DNA of 64,000 nt. Origin: Melampsora larici-populina 98AG31. Its lineage: Eukaryota; Basidiomycota; Pucciniomycetes; Pucciniales; Melampsoraceae. The stretch spans positions 932,071 through 996,070 of the forward strand of contig NW_006768768.1 of NCBI RefSeq assembly GCF_000204055.1, given 5' to 3'. Below, piece after piece: positions 34,207-45,509 of the stretch. Both the position numbers and the translations under genes were made by a program. Positions within the stretch are counted from its first letter, which is position 1. Each line of letters opens with the position of its first letter. The notes under the pieces were generated by a model that did no database searches, was not told the origin of the DNA, and saw only the letters and a program-made list of their open reading frames with translations.

Positions 34207-34725
34207 AGTGATAATGTATTTCAACATGTTAACCTCGCTAATTACTTCATGGATATTCTTCAAAAGTTCAACATTCAAGATAAAATTTATTGTGTTACCG
34301 CGGACAATTCATCAACTAACGGAGCGATGGCGCGAGAAATAGCAAATGAGATTGAAGATTTTGATAAAGATAAAAACCTACTGGGCTGTGTTGCTCACGT
34401 GATAAACCTTGTTGCTTGGGCTGGGTTGGCTGTATTTTCAAAGAATCTGGGCAAGACGAGTTCTGTCAACATTGAAAATATCCTTGAAGACGATACCTTT
34501 GACCATATCGACGCTCCTGGAGCCCTCAGTCGCCTCATGGGCTTCATCAATGCAATCATGAAGACCCCAAAGCGGAAGAAATCATTCGAAAAGCTTGTCA
34601 AATCCAAACTTGGTCGCTGCCTTGGGCTTGTACGAAACGTTGAAACTCGTTGGAATTCCGATCTCAACGCCCTCAAAAGAGCTCTCGAACTCAAGACCGT
34701 CATCGATTTGAAATGTTCAAGAGAC

Positions 34726-34825
34726 NNNNNNNNNNNNNNNNNNNNNNNNNNNNNNNNNNNNNNNNNNNNNNNNNNNNNNNNNNNNNNNNNNNNNNNNNNN
34801 NNNNNNNNNNNNNNNNNNNNNNNNN
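34726..34825. other. Assembly gap (100 N)
   Basis: Exactly 100 undetermined bases inside the hAT transposase gene. The round length suggests a gap of unknown true size. Confidence 0.98.
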
Positions 34826-36059
34826 CAAAAGCACCAATATGCTTTCTCAATCAACCTAGACGAGCATCAATGCTGTGTTACCCATATACGAGTGGCTTGA
34901 CTCTCAACTTGACAAGGTTAGTAATTATCTATTCCTCATCTTTTACATTCTGATCGGTCTGTGCTAATTTGCGTGTTCCTAGGCTTTAACTTTGTTAGAA
35001 AATCATCCTATCCGACCATCCATTGGTCCAATGAAGAAAAAGCTAGCTGAGTATTTTGAAGAAGCGATTCACAAACCGGTCTATCTTTGTGCGCATTTAT
35101 TGGACCCACGCAGCAAGGATCAAGAGATTTCATCAAAGACTCTTAGCCGAGCAGGTATCATAGATCAAGCAGATTGGCGAGCTATCTTTTTGAAAGAGGC
35201 TCGCCGATTCATTCCAAGCACTGAGGATTTTGATGATACACTTGATCAAGATCCAATCACCAACCCGGATGAAGATGGACCTTGCTCTTCCATATCTGCA
35301 CCCAAGAAACGAACATTAGATGGCGAACTCACTGCTTACCTTGCCGAACCCCGAGAACCAGGGAAACGTGATCCGCTAGCTTATTGGAATGAAAACTCAA
35401 AGAAATATCTGTCGCTATCCAAGTTAGCTTGTATATTCCTCTCAGTCCCAGCCTGCAGCACACCTTCCGAACGGGCCTTCTTGCTTGGAGGAGGTGTTCT
35501 CACTAAACGTCGCCAGAGTCTCAAATCTGATACCCTTGAAGCTCCTGTGTGCCTCAAGACTTTGAATAAAGTATTAACTGTGGTGGCTTTATTTTTTTCA
35601 ATGTTTTTCTATTCAATCCCTTTCTAGAATTGTTCAGTTACTAGTATCTAGATTCTAGCCTACAACAAACTTACAAAGACAAAAAAATCATACACGATTG
35701 TTTATTTTTTTCCATGTTTTTTTCTTTCCCATTCTATAATTGCTTAGCTACTAGTATCTAGTCAACAGCAAACTTACGAAGACACAAGGTAAGTCTGTTT
35801 ATACATGATTTTTACCGAAATGAATATGTTATTGGTCCAATTTGGGGTGATTTGCACCAAAACCTGCCCCCTACAGAATGAGCGGGTCAGACCGGGTCGA
35901 CCCGTTTTTGCCCAAAGTCTAGCCGAAGCCCGCTCAGCCCGGTCCCGGTCCTGGTACCAGACCGGGTTTTCCGGACCGGGTTGGAGCCTTACTGGTACCC
36001 ACAGAATCTGTAGAAATTCTGTAGAGGTCCAGTAAATTTGCTGGGGCCGTTGCTATTTG

Positions 36060-36330
36060 CAGCCCACACAAAATCCATGTAGGCGCTGCCAAAACAGCAC
36101 CTACATGAAGGTTTCCCACGAAAATGCGCCTGCATATATGATGTAGGCGCTTTTTCCTTTTTCAAATGACGCCTACAGGCTGAAAAACCAATGTAGGTGT
36201 CATTTGTGTACGCCTACATTCTAAAAATAAAATGTAGGGGTAAATATGAAGCGCCTACATTGTGTAGGCGTCTCGAAAATGCGCCTACATCTTTTTTTTT
36301 GACTGTAGGCATAATTTTTGTGCGCCTACA
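36060..36330. repeat. ATGTAGGCGC repeat cluster, left arm
   Basis: More than ten GCGCCTACAT or ATGTAGGCGC units in both orientations. The cluster is the reverse complement of 41040-41300, together forming the arms of the foldback element. Confidence 0.8.
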
Positions 36331-36335
36331 TATTT

Positions 36336-36570
36336 TAATACCAACACCCTTATAATTCAATACCAACACCCTTATGATTTAATTCCAACACCTTTATAAT
36401 TAATTATAAGACCTTTATAATTTTATAATCAAATGCGCACTCTTAAATTTAATGCCCTTATCATTTAATACCAACACCCTTATATTTGATCTCACCACCC
36501 TTATAATTAATCTCACCACCCTTATAATTTAATACCAACACCCTTATATATTAACACCAGCACCCTTATA
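36336..36570 (+). repeat. AT-rich tandem repeat (ACACCCTTATAATTTAATACC)
   Basis: About ten degenerate units of 18-20 bp (AATACCAACACCCTTATAAT) inside the foldback element, just before the second hAT insertion. Confidence 0.75.
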
Positions 36571-36609
36571 GATTTGTATTCACAGGTGTATAAGACCCTT
36601 ATAACTAAC

Positions 36610-39600
36610 AACGCAGCAACAATACTATACTCAGTACAGTATTGGGATACCAGTACAGTACCTTGTTTTGAGATACTGACAAAATTGGTACTCAGTACCA
36701 TATCTGTGGCTAGATACGGTACTGGGTACAGTACCTAGAGTCTAGGTACTGTGAAACCTCACCCCCAGTACAGTATTGCCCACCTATGAAAGGTACTGTA
36801 CAATACCAGTATCCTGAGCACAAGCCTAGGTACGGTACGATACCGTACCTAGGTTAGGTACAACACAGTATCGTACTGTACCAGGTATAGCACAAAATGT
36901 TAATGTGTTCACAAAACAATATATTTATCAAGAAAAGTAGAACAAGTATTGAAATAGACATGAGACAATTTGAAGTTTAAGATTGAAAAAGAGAAATGAA
37001 ATTGAAATTGAAACATTGTGATTGATTATTTTTGGGTCATCCTAACTCTAGATGCTGCATCATTAGCCATGCATTGAGTCATGACCTGTCCTGCTTGCAC
37101 AAATTTACCCGTCATCTGTACTCCTTCAACTGACCACATACGCCCGCTAACCAATCGTTCAATGGGTCGAGGCTTGAGTGAACTTCAATCACGGGTGCAG
37201 ATGTCCGCGGCGCATGAAAAACCTCTCTCGCAAGCACAGGATGTGCCACTAATGGCTAGATAATCACGTGCAAGGCAACTCAGGATTGGATACTTGCCCT
37301 CGTTTATCTACAGAGATAATTTAGCCAAATTAATTCAAGTAAATTCAATTGAATATATAATCGGATTAATGCTCACTTTCCACCATTCTAGAGCCAAATG
37401 AGGGTTATCAGCAACTTCTGGCGCCAGATCCTCGGCCATTTCCAGGTACGATTGGAGTTTGTTCGCCGTGTTACGTCGATTCTTTGCTTTGTGTTTTCCG
37501 AATTCCGCATCTTCTTCAGCTGCTCCTAAGCTTTGGCCATTGACGTTACAGTTGAAGTTTTGAGGCTCGTAAGGTCCATCTATCTCCATCTCAAGCTTCT
37601 TGTTTGCATAAGCCAACTCAATCAACTCCTTGGCACGCACGGTTTCGTCCGATCCTTCTCCAAAGCCAAATTCGAAGTAATCCAGTCGCAAGCTGGGATG
37701 TAAGATGGTCGCAAGGATAAGGGGGTGAGACTCGAGTGCCTCCTTAAGATAGGCAGTCACTCGGACCATCATTGCATGATACATGGGAAAAAGGGGCTTG
37801 GCCCAAGAGGATATTCCATCAATTTTCTTTTGCAGTTTTTTCTTCAGCTTGACATACTCTCGAATCACCAATGAGCCAGTGGGTCCGCTCTGCTCAAAAA
37901 AAATTGTCAAATTCTCAAATTCCTACAAGAAGAAGATTGGTTAGTGTGAGGAACCTGAACAACTCCACGCTGCATAGAGACTGACCTGGAGAATACTGAG
38001 CAGCTCTCGGACTTGTCGCCATTCGTCTGGCGATATCATCACTTTATTGAATATACCTCGAGGTCGGTGGACGTCTGGAGGCAGTGCTGTCTTGCCAACT
38101 CGACTTGGTCCTGACTTGCGAGGTACGTCCATTTGGTCTTCCTTCAATATTTGATCGATCACCTTCAAAGCAAAGTTGTCAATTATCCACACTCATGATT
38201 GCAAAGAATATAAAGCTACAATGTTCAAAACCTTACCTCTCGCGCATTGTATAACCTTTTCCAACATTGGAGCTTTATATTCCACCTGATACCGTAACCA
38301 GGTATAGGCCTCGGAAGTTTTTCCGACAGCATCGCTTGACTGACAGCACCGAAAAGACAACACATGACAGCTGATCCACCGATTTTCCGACCTATTACAT
38401 CAAGCTGATGTAAAATTTGATTGTCAGTAACACATCTGAAATAGAAGTCGATTTAAAAATGAAAAAAGGTAATATGAAAGATAAAGATTACCTTAGTCAT
38501 TAGTGAGTCTACTGCATTTGCAGCATTGCGGTTACTGGCAGGCAATTGGTCACTGGGTGGTTGTACCTCGTGAGGTCCATCAATGATGCCGTACCAGTCA
38601 GTACTTTCGACGGCAGGCGGGAGATCAGAATTGTCAACTTTGTGATTGTCTTCTTCTTCAGGTGGATCGTCATCTTCTTGGCCTCCGGTTTCATCTTCTT
38701 CAGGCACGGATTGAAGTGTGGTAGTTGGAATGGGGAAGTCTCCGAGCATTTTTGATTTCACAAGCGGTGGAGATGGTGCTTGTATGCCGAGAGCTTGAAG
38801 ACCTCCATTGACAATGAGTGCAAGTTTATGGCATACACAACGTACTCGGTCAGTTTGGTGATTCCATTTGAACTCTTCGTTGTTATCTTCGCAGTGTTTT
38901 TTGATCCGTATATGCATAGCTTCAGCAAGGGTGTTATTATTGCTTCCTGAGTCGTGGGTCTGGTCTTGCATGTGGATACGAGGAAACAAAAGGAAAATAA
39001 AATATAAGAGTGAAAAAAAATTGGCACAACAAAAGAACAAAATGATTAGCAAGTCAAAAAAGTAATAAGAACAGTACAAAGTGAAGAAAGAGATGACTCA
39101 TCTTGGTGTGTAAGCCATGCTTGATGAGCAGATTGATCAAGGGCTCCGCCAACCAGTCACCTTTGTGATGCCACGCGATTAACTTCAATGCAAAATGCCT
39201 GGTAACGTAGCACCAGTCATCGGTGACAAAGGTCACACTCGCTCCCAAGAATCCATAACGATTCCCAGGAGTGGTCCACGCGTCGTGGATTAGGCCAAAG
39301 GAACCCTTAAGTGACTGTAAAGTTGAGATCGAAATCAGTCAGTATCAAAAGGAATCATGATCAAAAAATATAACAGGTAAACAAATCGAAAGCACTCACC
39401 TTTAGTTCATCAATCACAGAGGATCACATGTCAAGATAAGCCTCATGTGCAAATTTTGATACCCACATTCTTCCAAACAGGTGAGCATTGGGATTTGCGT
39501 ATTGGAAAGCCGCTCGTAGGTATAAGTCTTCCATTCGTCTCCACGGTTGTTCTGTTCTGATGACCCACATACCCAATAATTGATTGAGTATTTGATTTTC

Positions 39601-41025
39601 AAACTTGGGTACAGCCTGAGCAAAATTGAGGATTGAACCTTGGCCTTCAGTCGCGTTGTCCTCTTCGGATTGTTGTTCAAAAACGGTTAGAGGTAATTTG
39701 CATCCACTTGCGATGGCCTTAGATTTCTTCTGACAACCCGGCTTGCCAGACTTTCCATTCTGCCTGGAACCATCTCGATGGTTCAGCAGGTTCGTAGTTG
39801 ATGTAGCAGAACTCGCGACCTTGACACCGCACCACTTGCACGGATAAGCCGTGGCTGGATTGCCTTTGGCCTGTTGTCGTAATAAATGTATATTAATTTC
39901 GTAAACAATCAAACATAAAGTTCAATGAAGAAATCCACTTACGTTGATGATGGAGACTATATCGTCATAATAATCACGGACGTTGTCAAACTGAACTTCT
40001 TTCTTTGTTGGTTTGGCCGCAACCTTCTCATTCCCCTCTTCCGAGTCTTGGATCAGGTTGATTTCGAGGCTTACACCAGCCATACTTCCTGCATTGATAT
40101 CGCTTTGTTTTCAGGGTCTTTTAGAACGTTTCGATCGATCCTTAGTAGGGATTCTGCGCTGAGCAGGCTGACGGTTTGTCCCATCGGAGGAGGCATCGTC
40201 AGTGGTTGGTTCACGGCGCTTGCGCTTGTTGCTAGGTTCTGGTTGAAAGACTGAACTCTCAGAGTCGAACAGATCGACGAGAATCGGCAGGTGATTCGAT
40301 CAAGTAGGGTCTCTTTCGAGCTGGGGAGGGCCGGGAACTACGACGGACAGTGTGTTGTGGAGCAGATGAGGAGGACATGGTGGTTACGGAATGTGCTGAA
40401 ACTACGAGAAATGAATAGAGACTAAATCGATTTTTGAAGGAGGGGATATTGTGATCAGAAGTCAATCTAAAATTAAATGACTGAAAGAAATAAAAGAATA
40501 AGAAGTTGGAGGCGTACCGTTTTGATAAGATGGATAGCCTTGTCAAATGTCTTCTGGTCAGTGACCAGAAGACGTGTTTCAACATAGCCATGTCGATGTC
40601 ACCCCTAGCGTAGTATTAATGTGGGATGTAAGGTTCAAAGGGGTACATTTTGATCAAAAGAGATGGAATGAAGACGAAAGAAGAGGAATGACATACCGAA
40701 TTGGGTAATCGAGCTGGGATAGGCTGATCAAAATGGTGTACTGGGTAAGATAGATCTGGTCAAGTCGATCGAGATGGTTTAGTGCTAAAATTAGGTACTA
40801 TACCCGGTATAGTACCTAATTGACAGATACTGGCGTGCCGAGTATCGGTATCGTACCTCCATGTCGGTACTGTACTCGGTACAGTACCTACACTTAAACA
40901 TATAAAAAAAAAGACCCGTAGTACAGTACCGGCCCGCTAGGTACTGTACTCCTAGGTACTGTACTGCAAAAAAAAGGTACTGTACTGTACTATACCAATA
41001 CTAGTACAGTATTGTTGCTGCGTTG
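36610..41025 (-). mobile_element. hAT transposon 3 (4.4 kb) with perfect 8-bp duplication
   Basis: Inverted ends AACGCAGCAACAATACT and AGTATTGTTGCTGCGTTG-type are flanked by TAACTAAC at 36602-36609 and 41026-41033. Both subterminal zones (36620-36900, 40780-41010) carry dense GGTACTGTAC/GTACAGTACC motifs, likely transposase-binding sites. The transposase gene is on the minus strand and resembles that of the 101-4367 element, although their subterminal motifs differ completely. Confidence 0.92.
37026..40380 (-). pseudogene. hAT transposase with two in-frame TGA codons
   Basis: Read on the minus strand from ATG at 40380 (MSSSSAPQHTVRRSSRPSP). Later exons give a zinc finger (YPCKWCGVKVASSATSTTN), the catalytic region (LIHDAWTTPGNRYGFLGAS; DSGSNNNTLAEAMHI; CVCHKLALIVNGG), an acidic insert near 38600-38720, and RKIGGSAVMCCLFGAV. 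They end with the dimerisation domain (LARDYLAISGTSCACERGF). In-frame TGA codons occur at 39424-39426 (after YLDM) and 37185-37187 (inside the dimerisation domain, after ADICTRD). The N-terminal part around 40100-40270 also changes frame, so exon borders there are uncertain. Confidence 0.8.
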
Positions 41026-41039
41026 TAACTAACTTAAGC

Positions 41040-41300
41040 ACCTACATGGAAAAAACAATGTAGGCGCTCAAAAAAAGCGCCTACATTTTATTTTTAGAAT
41101 GTAGGCGCTTGAAAATAGCGCCTAAATTTTATTTTTAGAATGTAGGCGTACACAAATGACGTCTACATTGGGTTTTCAGCCTGTAGGCATCATTTGAAAA
41201 AGGAAAAAGCGCCTACATCATAAATGTAGGCGCTTTTTGGCGGAAAACAACCGTGTAGGCGTAATTTGGACAGCGCCTACATGGATTTCATGTGGGCTGC
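41040..41300. repeat. ATGTAGGCGC repeat cluster, right arm
   Basis: Inverted counterpart of 36060-36330, followed by GGCTGCAAATAGCAACGGCC, which mirrors GGCCGTTGCTATTTGCAGCC near 36045-36065. Confidence 0.8.
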
Positions 41301-41992
41301 AAATAGCAACGGCCATTTGCTGGACCTCAACGCAATCTGCAAAGGTCGGTATCTGCAAATCTGCTTGACTTCTACCAAGCCACTCCTACAACTCATCCTT
41401 GAAATCAGTCCCACTCTATCCCACTACACCTTTATCACCATCAAACACCAATTTTGAGTTGTTGGTACCTATCACATCTTGTAAATTCTCCGTTTTCTCT
41501 GATCATTTGTTTTCAAATGGTCATATTGATAACTTGTTTGTTTTCTAATTGATCTTTTTCTAATCAATCTACTTCTAATAGATCTTTTTATAATAGATCT
41601 TTTTCTAATCGATCTTTTTGTAATTGATTTTTTTCAATCCTTTGTTTTCAATTTGATTGTTTTCAACTCAATTGTCTTCAAATCAATTGTTATGAAATCA
41701 ATCATCCTGTTTTCAAAGTGATCGTTTTGAAATCAATTGTTGTCAGATCAATTCTCTTCTTTGCAAAGTGATTGTTCTCAGATGGATGGTTGCCTGATAG
41801 AACATGAGATTTGCAGTTTTTTTACCGAACATACGACAGTGGCAATGAGGTGTTTCTGTAGTATGTACTGTACTTTGTTTGATATAACACAACAATAGTG
41901 GATTTCCACCGTTCTGTATCAAGTGATACCATACCAAGTGAGCATGTACAGAAAATTTACAGAAAATTTACTCGAACAATAGGAGATGCTCT
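41301..41992. other. Right flank of the foldback element
   Basis: Non-coding, with repeated TTTTCTAAT(C/A)GATCTTTTT and TCAAATCAATTGTT motifs at 41540-41760. It ends at the AGATGCTCT terminus. Confidence 0.55.
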
Positions 41993-43098
41993 AAGTCTTA
42001 GGGTGCCTTCCATATGGCTAGATGGAAGGCACCCCAAACACCTAACACTTAAGTAATTGTCAGGGTACCTAGCAAAGTCTGAGGGTGCCTTCCATGATGG
42101 AAGGCACCCCTAACACATAAAACTCAAGTCTAAGTGTATAGATACCTATCCAAGTCTGAGGGTGCATTCCATCTGCCCAGATAGAAGGCATCCCTAGCGC
42201 ATAACACCTAAGTGTAATGTAAGGATACCTATCCAAGTCTTAGAGTGCCTTCCATCTGGCCAAATGGAAGGCACCCCCACCACCTACCACTCAAGTGTAA
42301 GTGTAAATTTTGCCACTTAACACCTAAGTGTAAGTGTAAGGATACCTAGATCAGTTTTAGGGTGATTTCCGTCCGGCCAGCTGGAAGGCACCCCCACCAC
42401 TGGCACTTAACACTTAAGTGTAAGTGTAAACAATACTGTGCAAAGTCCTAGGGTGCCTTCCATCTGGCCCGATGGAAGGCACCCCTTAACACCCAACACT
42501 TCATTGTAAGTGTAAGGATACTTAGCTAAGTCTTAGGCACCGCCAACATATTTACCTTGGATTACAAAATCCGACATATCCTCGGATGCAAAACCTCGGA
42601 CAGAAGCTTCCCAAGGTTTTGACCTGAGGTAATTTGCAGGGCAAAAAAATACCTCGGGCAAAAACCTTGGACAAGGTCTGTCCAAGGATTTGCCTCCGAT
42701 GATGCCTCCAATTTCTCAACCCGAGGCATCTATGCTGGCAGTGAGGGTGCCTTCCATCTGGCCAGATGGAAGGCACCCCTAGCACTTAACACTCAAGTGT
42801 AAGTGTAAGGATACCTAGCTAAGTCTTAGGGTGCTTTCCATCTAGCCACATGGAAGGCACCCCTACCACTTAACACTTAAGTGTAAGTGTAAAGATACTG
42901 TGCTAAGTCCTAGGGTGCCTTCCACCTGGATGGATGGAAGGCATTCCTTAACACATAACACTTCAGTGTAAGTGTAAGGATACCTAGCTAAGTATCAGGG
43001 TGCCTTCCATCTGGTCAGGTGGAAGGCACCCCTAAAACTTAACACTGAAGTGTAAGCGTGAAGATTCCGTGCTGTGTCTTAAGGTGCCATCGATCTGG
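41993..43098 (+). repeat. Palindromic satellite, array segment 2
   Basis: Continuation of segment 1 with about nine units (GGGTGCCTTCCATCTGGCCA and its complement, ACACTTAAGTGTAAGTGTAA). It is broken once by a CACTG MITE (42538-42743) and ends at the CTGG-flanked insertion. Confidence 0.9.
42538..42743. mobile_element. CACTGCCAA MITE, copy inside the satellite (206 bp)
   Basis: Begins CACCGCCAACATATTTACC and ends CATCTATGCTGGCAGTG, flanked by AGG on both sides (42535-42537, 42744-42746). The flanking satellite reads continuously (CTAAGTCTTAGGGTGCC) once the MITE and one AGG are removed, a direct empty-site proof. Ends and 3-bp duplication fit the CACTA superfamily. Confidence 0.88.
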
Positions 43099-43920
43099 TG
43101 GGTTGATCTCTTTGTGGGATCAATCATAAAAATTAATCATTAGTTGGTTACAAGGTATTAGAAAACTTCAGCATAGCAGAAAATTTGAAATGAAGGTTTT
43201 CAGATCAATTGAAGCTCCTCTAGGCTTATGTGTTGGTCATTGGGTCAAGATTATGTCGTCAAATTTCGAAAAGATCAATAAGATCATTGTAGCTGATTCA
43301 CACACATATTATAAAAAGAAAGAAAAGAAAAACATAAGAAAAATTTGAAAATATAGGTATACAGGCTTGGAAATGGTTTTTAGGGTAGTGATATTAGGTT
43401 TATGGGTTTTGTGAGGTTATAATATGAAAGAAAAATATTATATTATACAGTGACAATTTTAATCTTGAAGGTTGATAAGGAGAAACAGAAGTGATTAGAG
43501 AAAAGGTACTTTTTTGAGGATGGTAAACAAGGGTTTTACATGTAGTTTACATATGTAATAGTGGTAGTAGTACAATTTAGGGTGGCCAAGAGGATTTTCT
43601 GGGATTTGTAAGTTTATAGACAATGATGTCATATTACATGAGCAAGAAAAAAGGAGTAACAGCTGTGAAAAGTGGTGAAAATGATGGCTTTCAGCTCATT
43701 ACACATGTCAAATGATGTCGAATTGTGATGGAAAATACCTCATTCAACGCAGAAGAGTGGATTACCCCATGTACAGACTTTAAATCACTAGTAACAGAGG
43801 TGTATGAAAAAGGTTATAAGGGGAGTAATAAATTGGTGTGAACTTTGAATTTACAGTCACGAGCATCCACGTAACACCAAAAACCGTAACTTCACAACTC
43901 AATAACACATTCATCACTCA

Positions 43921-44102
43921 CACTGCAAAAATAATGTATTTTTCCAAGGTGAAAAATGATTGACATTAATGCACAAAATGATTAACAATGCAGACTCAAA
44001 GCAAAAAAAGTAGAATTAATGCAGAGTTAATGCATTCTTAATCATTTTGTGAAATAGATGTAATCAGTTTTCACCTCAGAAAAATACATTATATTTGCAG
44101 TG
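43921..44102. mobile_element. CACTGCAAATAT MITE, copy 2 (182 bp)
   Basis: Ends CACTGCAAAAATAATGTA and CATTATATTTGCAGTG with TCA on both sides (43918-43920, 44103-44105). Interior matches 30807-30989 with many substitutions. Confidence 0.85.
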
Positions 44103-44351
44103 TCATCAGAAACACCTGACATGGCGCCATTTATTGATCAGTATCACAAGCTCTACAAGATGCACTTTAGTAATCCAAAATTGGACCCCATTGGAAAAAG
44201 TTTGTAATCTCAAAACTTGGTCTTCAGCTAGTTTACAAGGAAAAGAGCACCTGTATTCATCATAAGAAGTGCTGTACATCATACAACAATGTCATTGATC
44301 AATTTTGGCTGTGTAAATTACATCATACATTGGTAACATGATCATTACATT

Positions 44352-45509
44352 CACAGGGGCCAAAATTGATGCTCACATGTATGTGAGCGTTGTAGACTTT
44401 CTTGAAGTCTCCAAAAAAGATTCATTTTCTTTCAGATTCATTCAATTCACAATTTTGGTTGTGTTCAGGTGATCAGCCTGTTTTGCTCACATTTTGCTTG
44501 ACATTTCTTGAGAAGGCTCATTTCCATCTTGGATGAGCAATAACTGAGTCCAGATGAGTACTCACGATCAGCTCATGAGTCACTGAATACTCAGCAATTT
44601 GGTCAAAATTACAATGAGCACATGAACTACACCTTCCTCAGGCTTCATTTCTTAGTGAAGGCCTGCACAGAGGCCGTCCCATTTGATATGCTCAGGAAAT
44701 ACTCAGTATCATCCCCTGGCTGGGTCATTGATGGGCCAGACTTCCTTGCTAAGGAATGAAACCTCATAAAAGAGCCATCCCCCTGCTCAGTTTATCTCAG
44801 CCGCTCAGCTAATCCTAAGTGATGTCCCCTGGATAAAGCTGCTCACACTGAGGGGCTGAGATCAACTGAGCAGCCCCTCAGCTAGTCCTCTGTGACATCC
44901 TTTGGATCCTTCTTATCCCAGGAATGCCTCTGAGGACTAGCTGAGCAGCTGAGCAGCCCCTCAGCCAATACTCAGTGACATCCTTTGGATCCTTCTCCCA
45001 GGAATGCCCCTGAGGACTAGATGAGCAGCCCCTCAGCCAATGAGCAGTGAAATCCTTTGGATCCTTCTGATCGAGGAATGCCACTGAGGGATAGCTGAGC
45101 AGATGGGCATCAGGCTTCATTCTGGAGCCATGAAGCCTGAGGAAAGGCTGGACCTATGTGATCCATCCAAGGGATGCTGCGGAGAATTAGTCAAGAGGAT
45201 ACTCAGGTCAGCTCAGCCCCTAAGCTAATCATAAGCTGTGTCCCTTGAAGCCTACTGAACCAGGGAATGCCACTCAGGATCAGCTGAGCAGATGGATCAG
45301 CCCTTCCTCAGACTTCTTTGCTCAGGAATAAGGCATGAGGAAGGCTTAGTTTGTCTGCTCAGTCCCTGTTGATCACATAATCAGATGACAAGCAGAAAGA
45401 AATTGGAAAGAAAAGGGAAAGAAAAGGAAAGCAAAATTGAACAAACATTGAAGAAAACACAAAAATTTCAACGTTCACACCTACGTGAGCATCTACTTTT
45501 GCCCCTGTG
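44352..45509 (-). mobile_element. Non-autonomous CACAG element, copy 2 (1.16 kb)
   Basis: Reverse-orientation copy of 10104-11307, flanked by ATT on both sides (44349-44351, 45510-45512). The end palindromes and internal tandem repeats are conserved. A different flank but the same 3-bp duplication length confirms transposition rather than segmental duplication. Confidence 0.87.

Larger units (their letters stand above)
32599..35627 (+). pseudogene. hAT (Ac-like) transposase, interrupted
   Basis: Exon 1 (32599-32991, MAAKKRPRRSSPSPSTP..) carries a degenerate BED finger (SWVWKYFKTKITKGQ; CGAEMTPDKSQSTKSLSRHL). Exon 2 (33101-33473) has the first catalytic region (VNITCDEWTSSNHVLILG). After the 33474-34206 insertion the frame resumes with VTADNSSTNGAMAREI and CVAHVINLV, then meets the 100-N gap. 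Beyond the gap is a one-base frame change near 34860, then exon 34983-35627 with the dimerisation domain (YWNENSKKYLSLSKLA; VPACSTPSERAF). Family assignment is firm. This copy is non-functional as assembled; the gap could hide more damage. Confidence 0.82.
32395..35991 (+). mobile_element. hAT transposon 2 (3.6 kb) with perfect 8-bp duplication
   Basis: Ends are TAAGGCTCCGACCCGGTCC on the left and the reverse complement of TAAGGCTCCAACCCGGTCC on the right, flanked by CTGGTACC at 32387-32394 and 35992-35999. Subterminal zones repeat GACCCGGTC/GACCGGGTC motifs. It encodes a BED/hAT transposase on the plus strand, itself interrupted and containing an assembly gap. Confidence 0.92.
32295..41992. 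mobile_element. Foldback-type element (AGAGCATCTCC ends) hosting two hAT elements
   Basis: AGAGCATCTCCTATTGT at 32295 and ACAATAGGAGATGCTCT ending at 41992 are perfect 17-bp inverted ends inside the satellite. Removing the nested hATs (32395-35991 and 36610-41025, with one duplication each) leaves about 1.7 kb of non-autonomous element. That remainder is built of inverted GCGCCTACAT/ATGTAGGCGC repeats (36060-36330 and 41040-41300). No clear target duplication, so its superfamily is open. Confidence 0.75.

Noticed and set aside
36060..41300. GCGCCTACAT hairpins as microRNA precursors
   Set aside because: Dense repetitive inverted motifs inside a foldback transposon explain the hairpins without a dedicated RNA gene.
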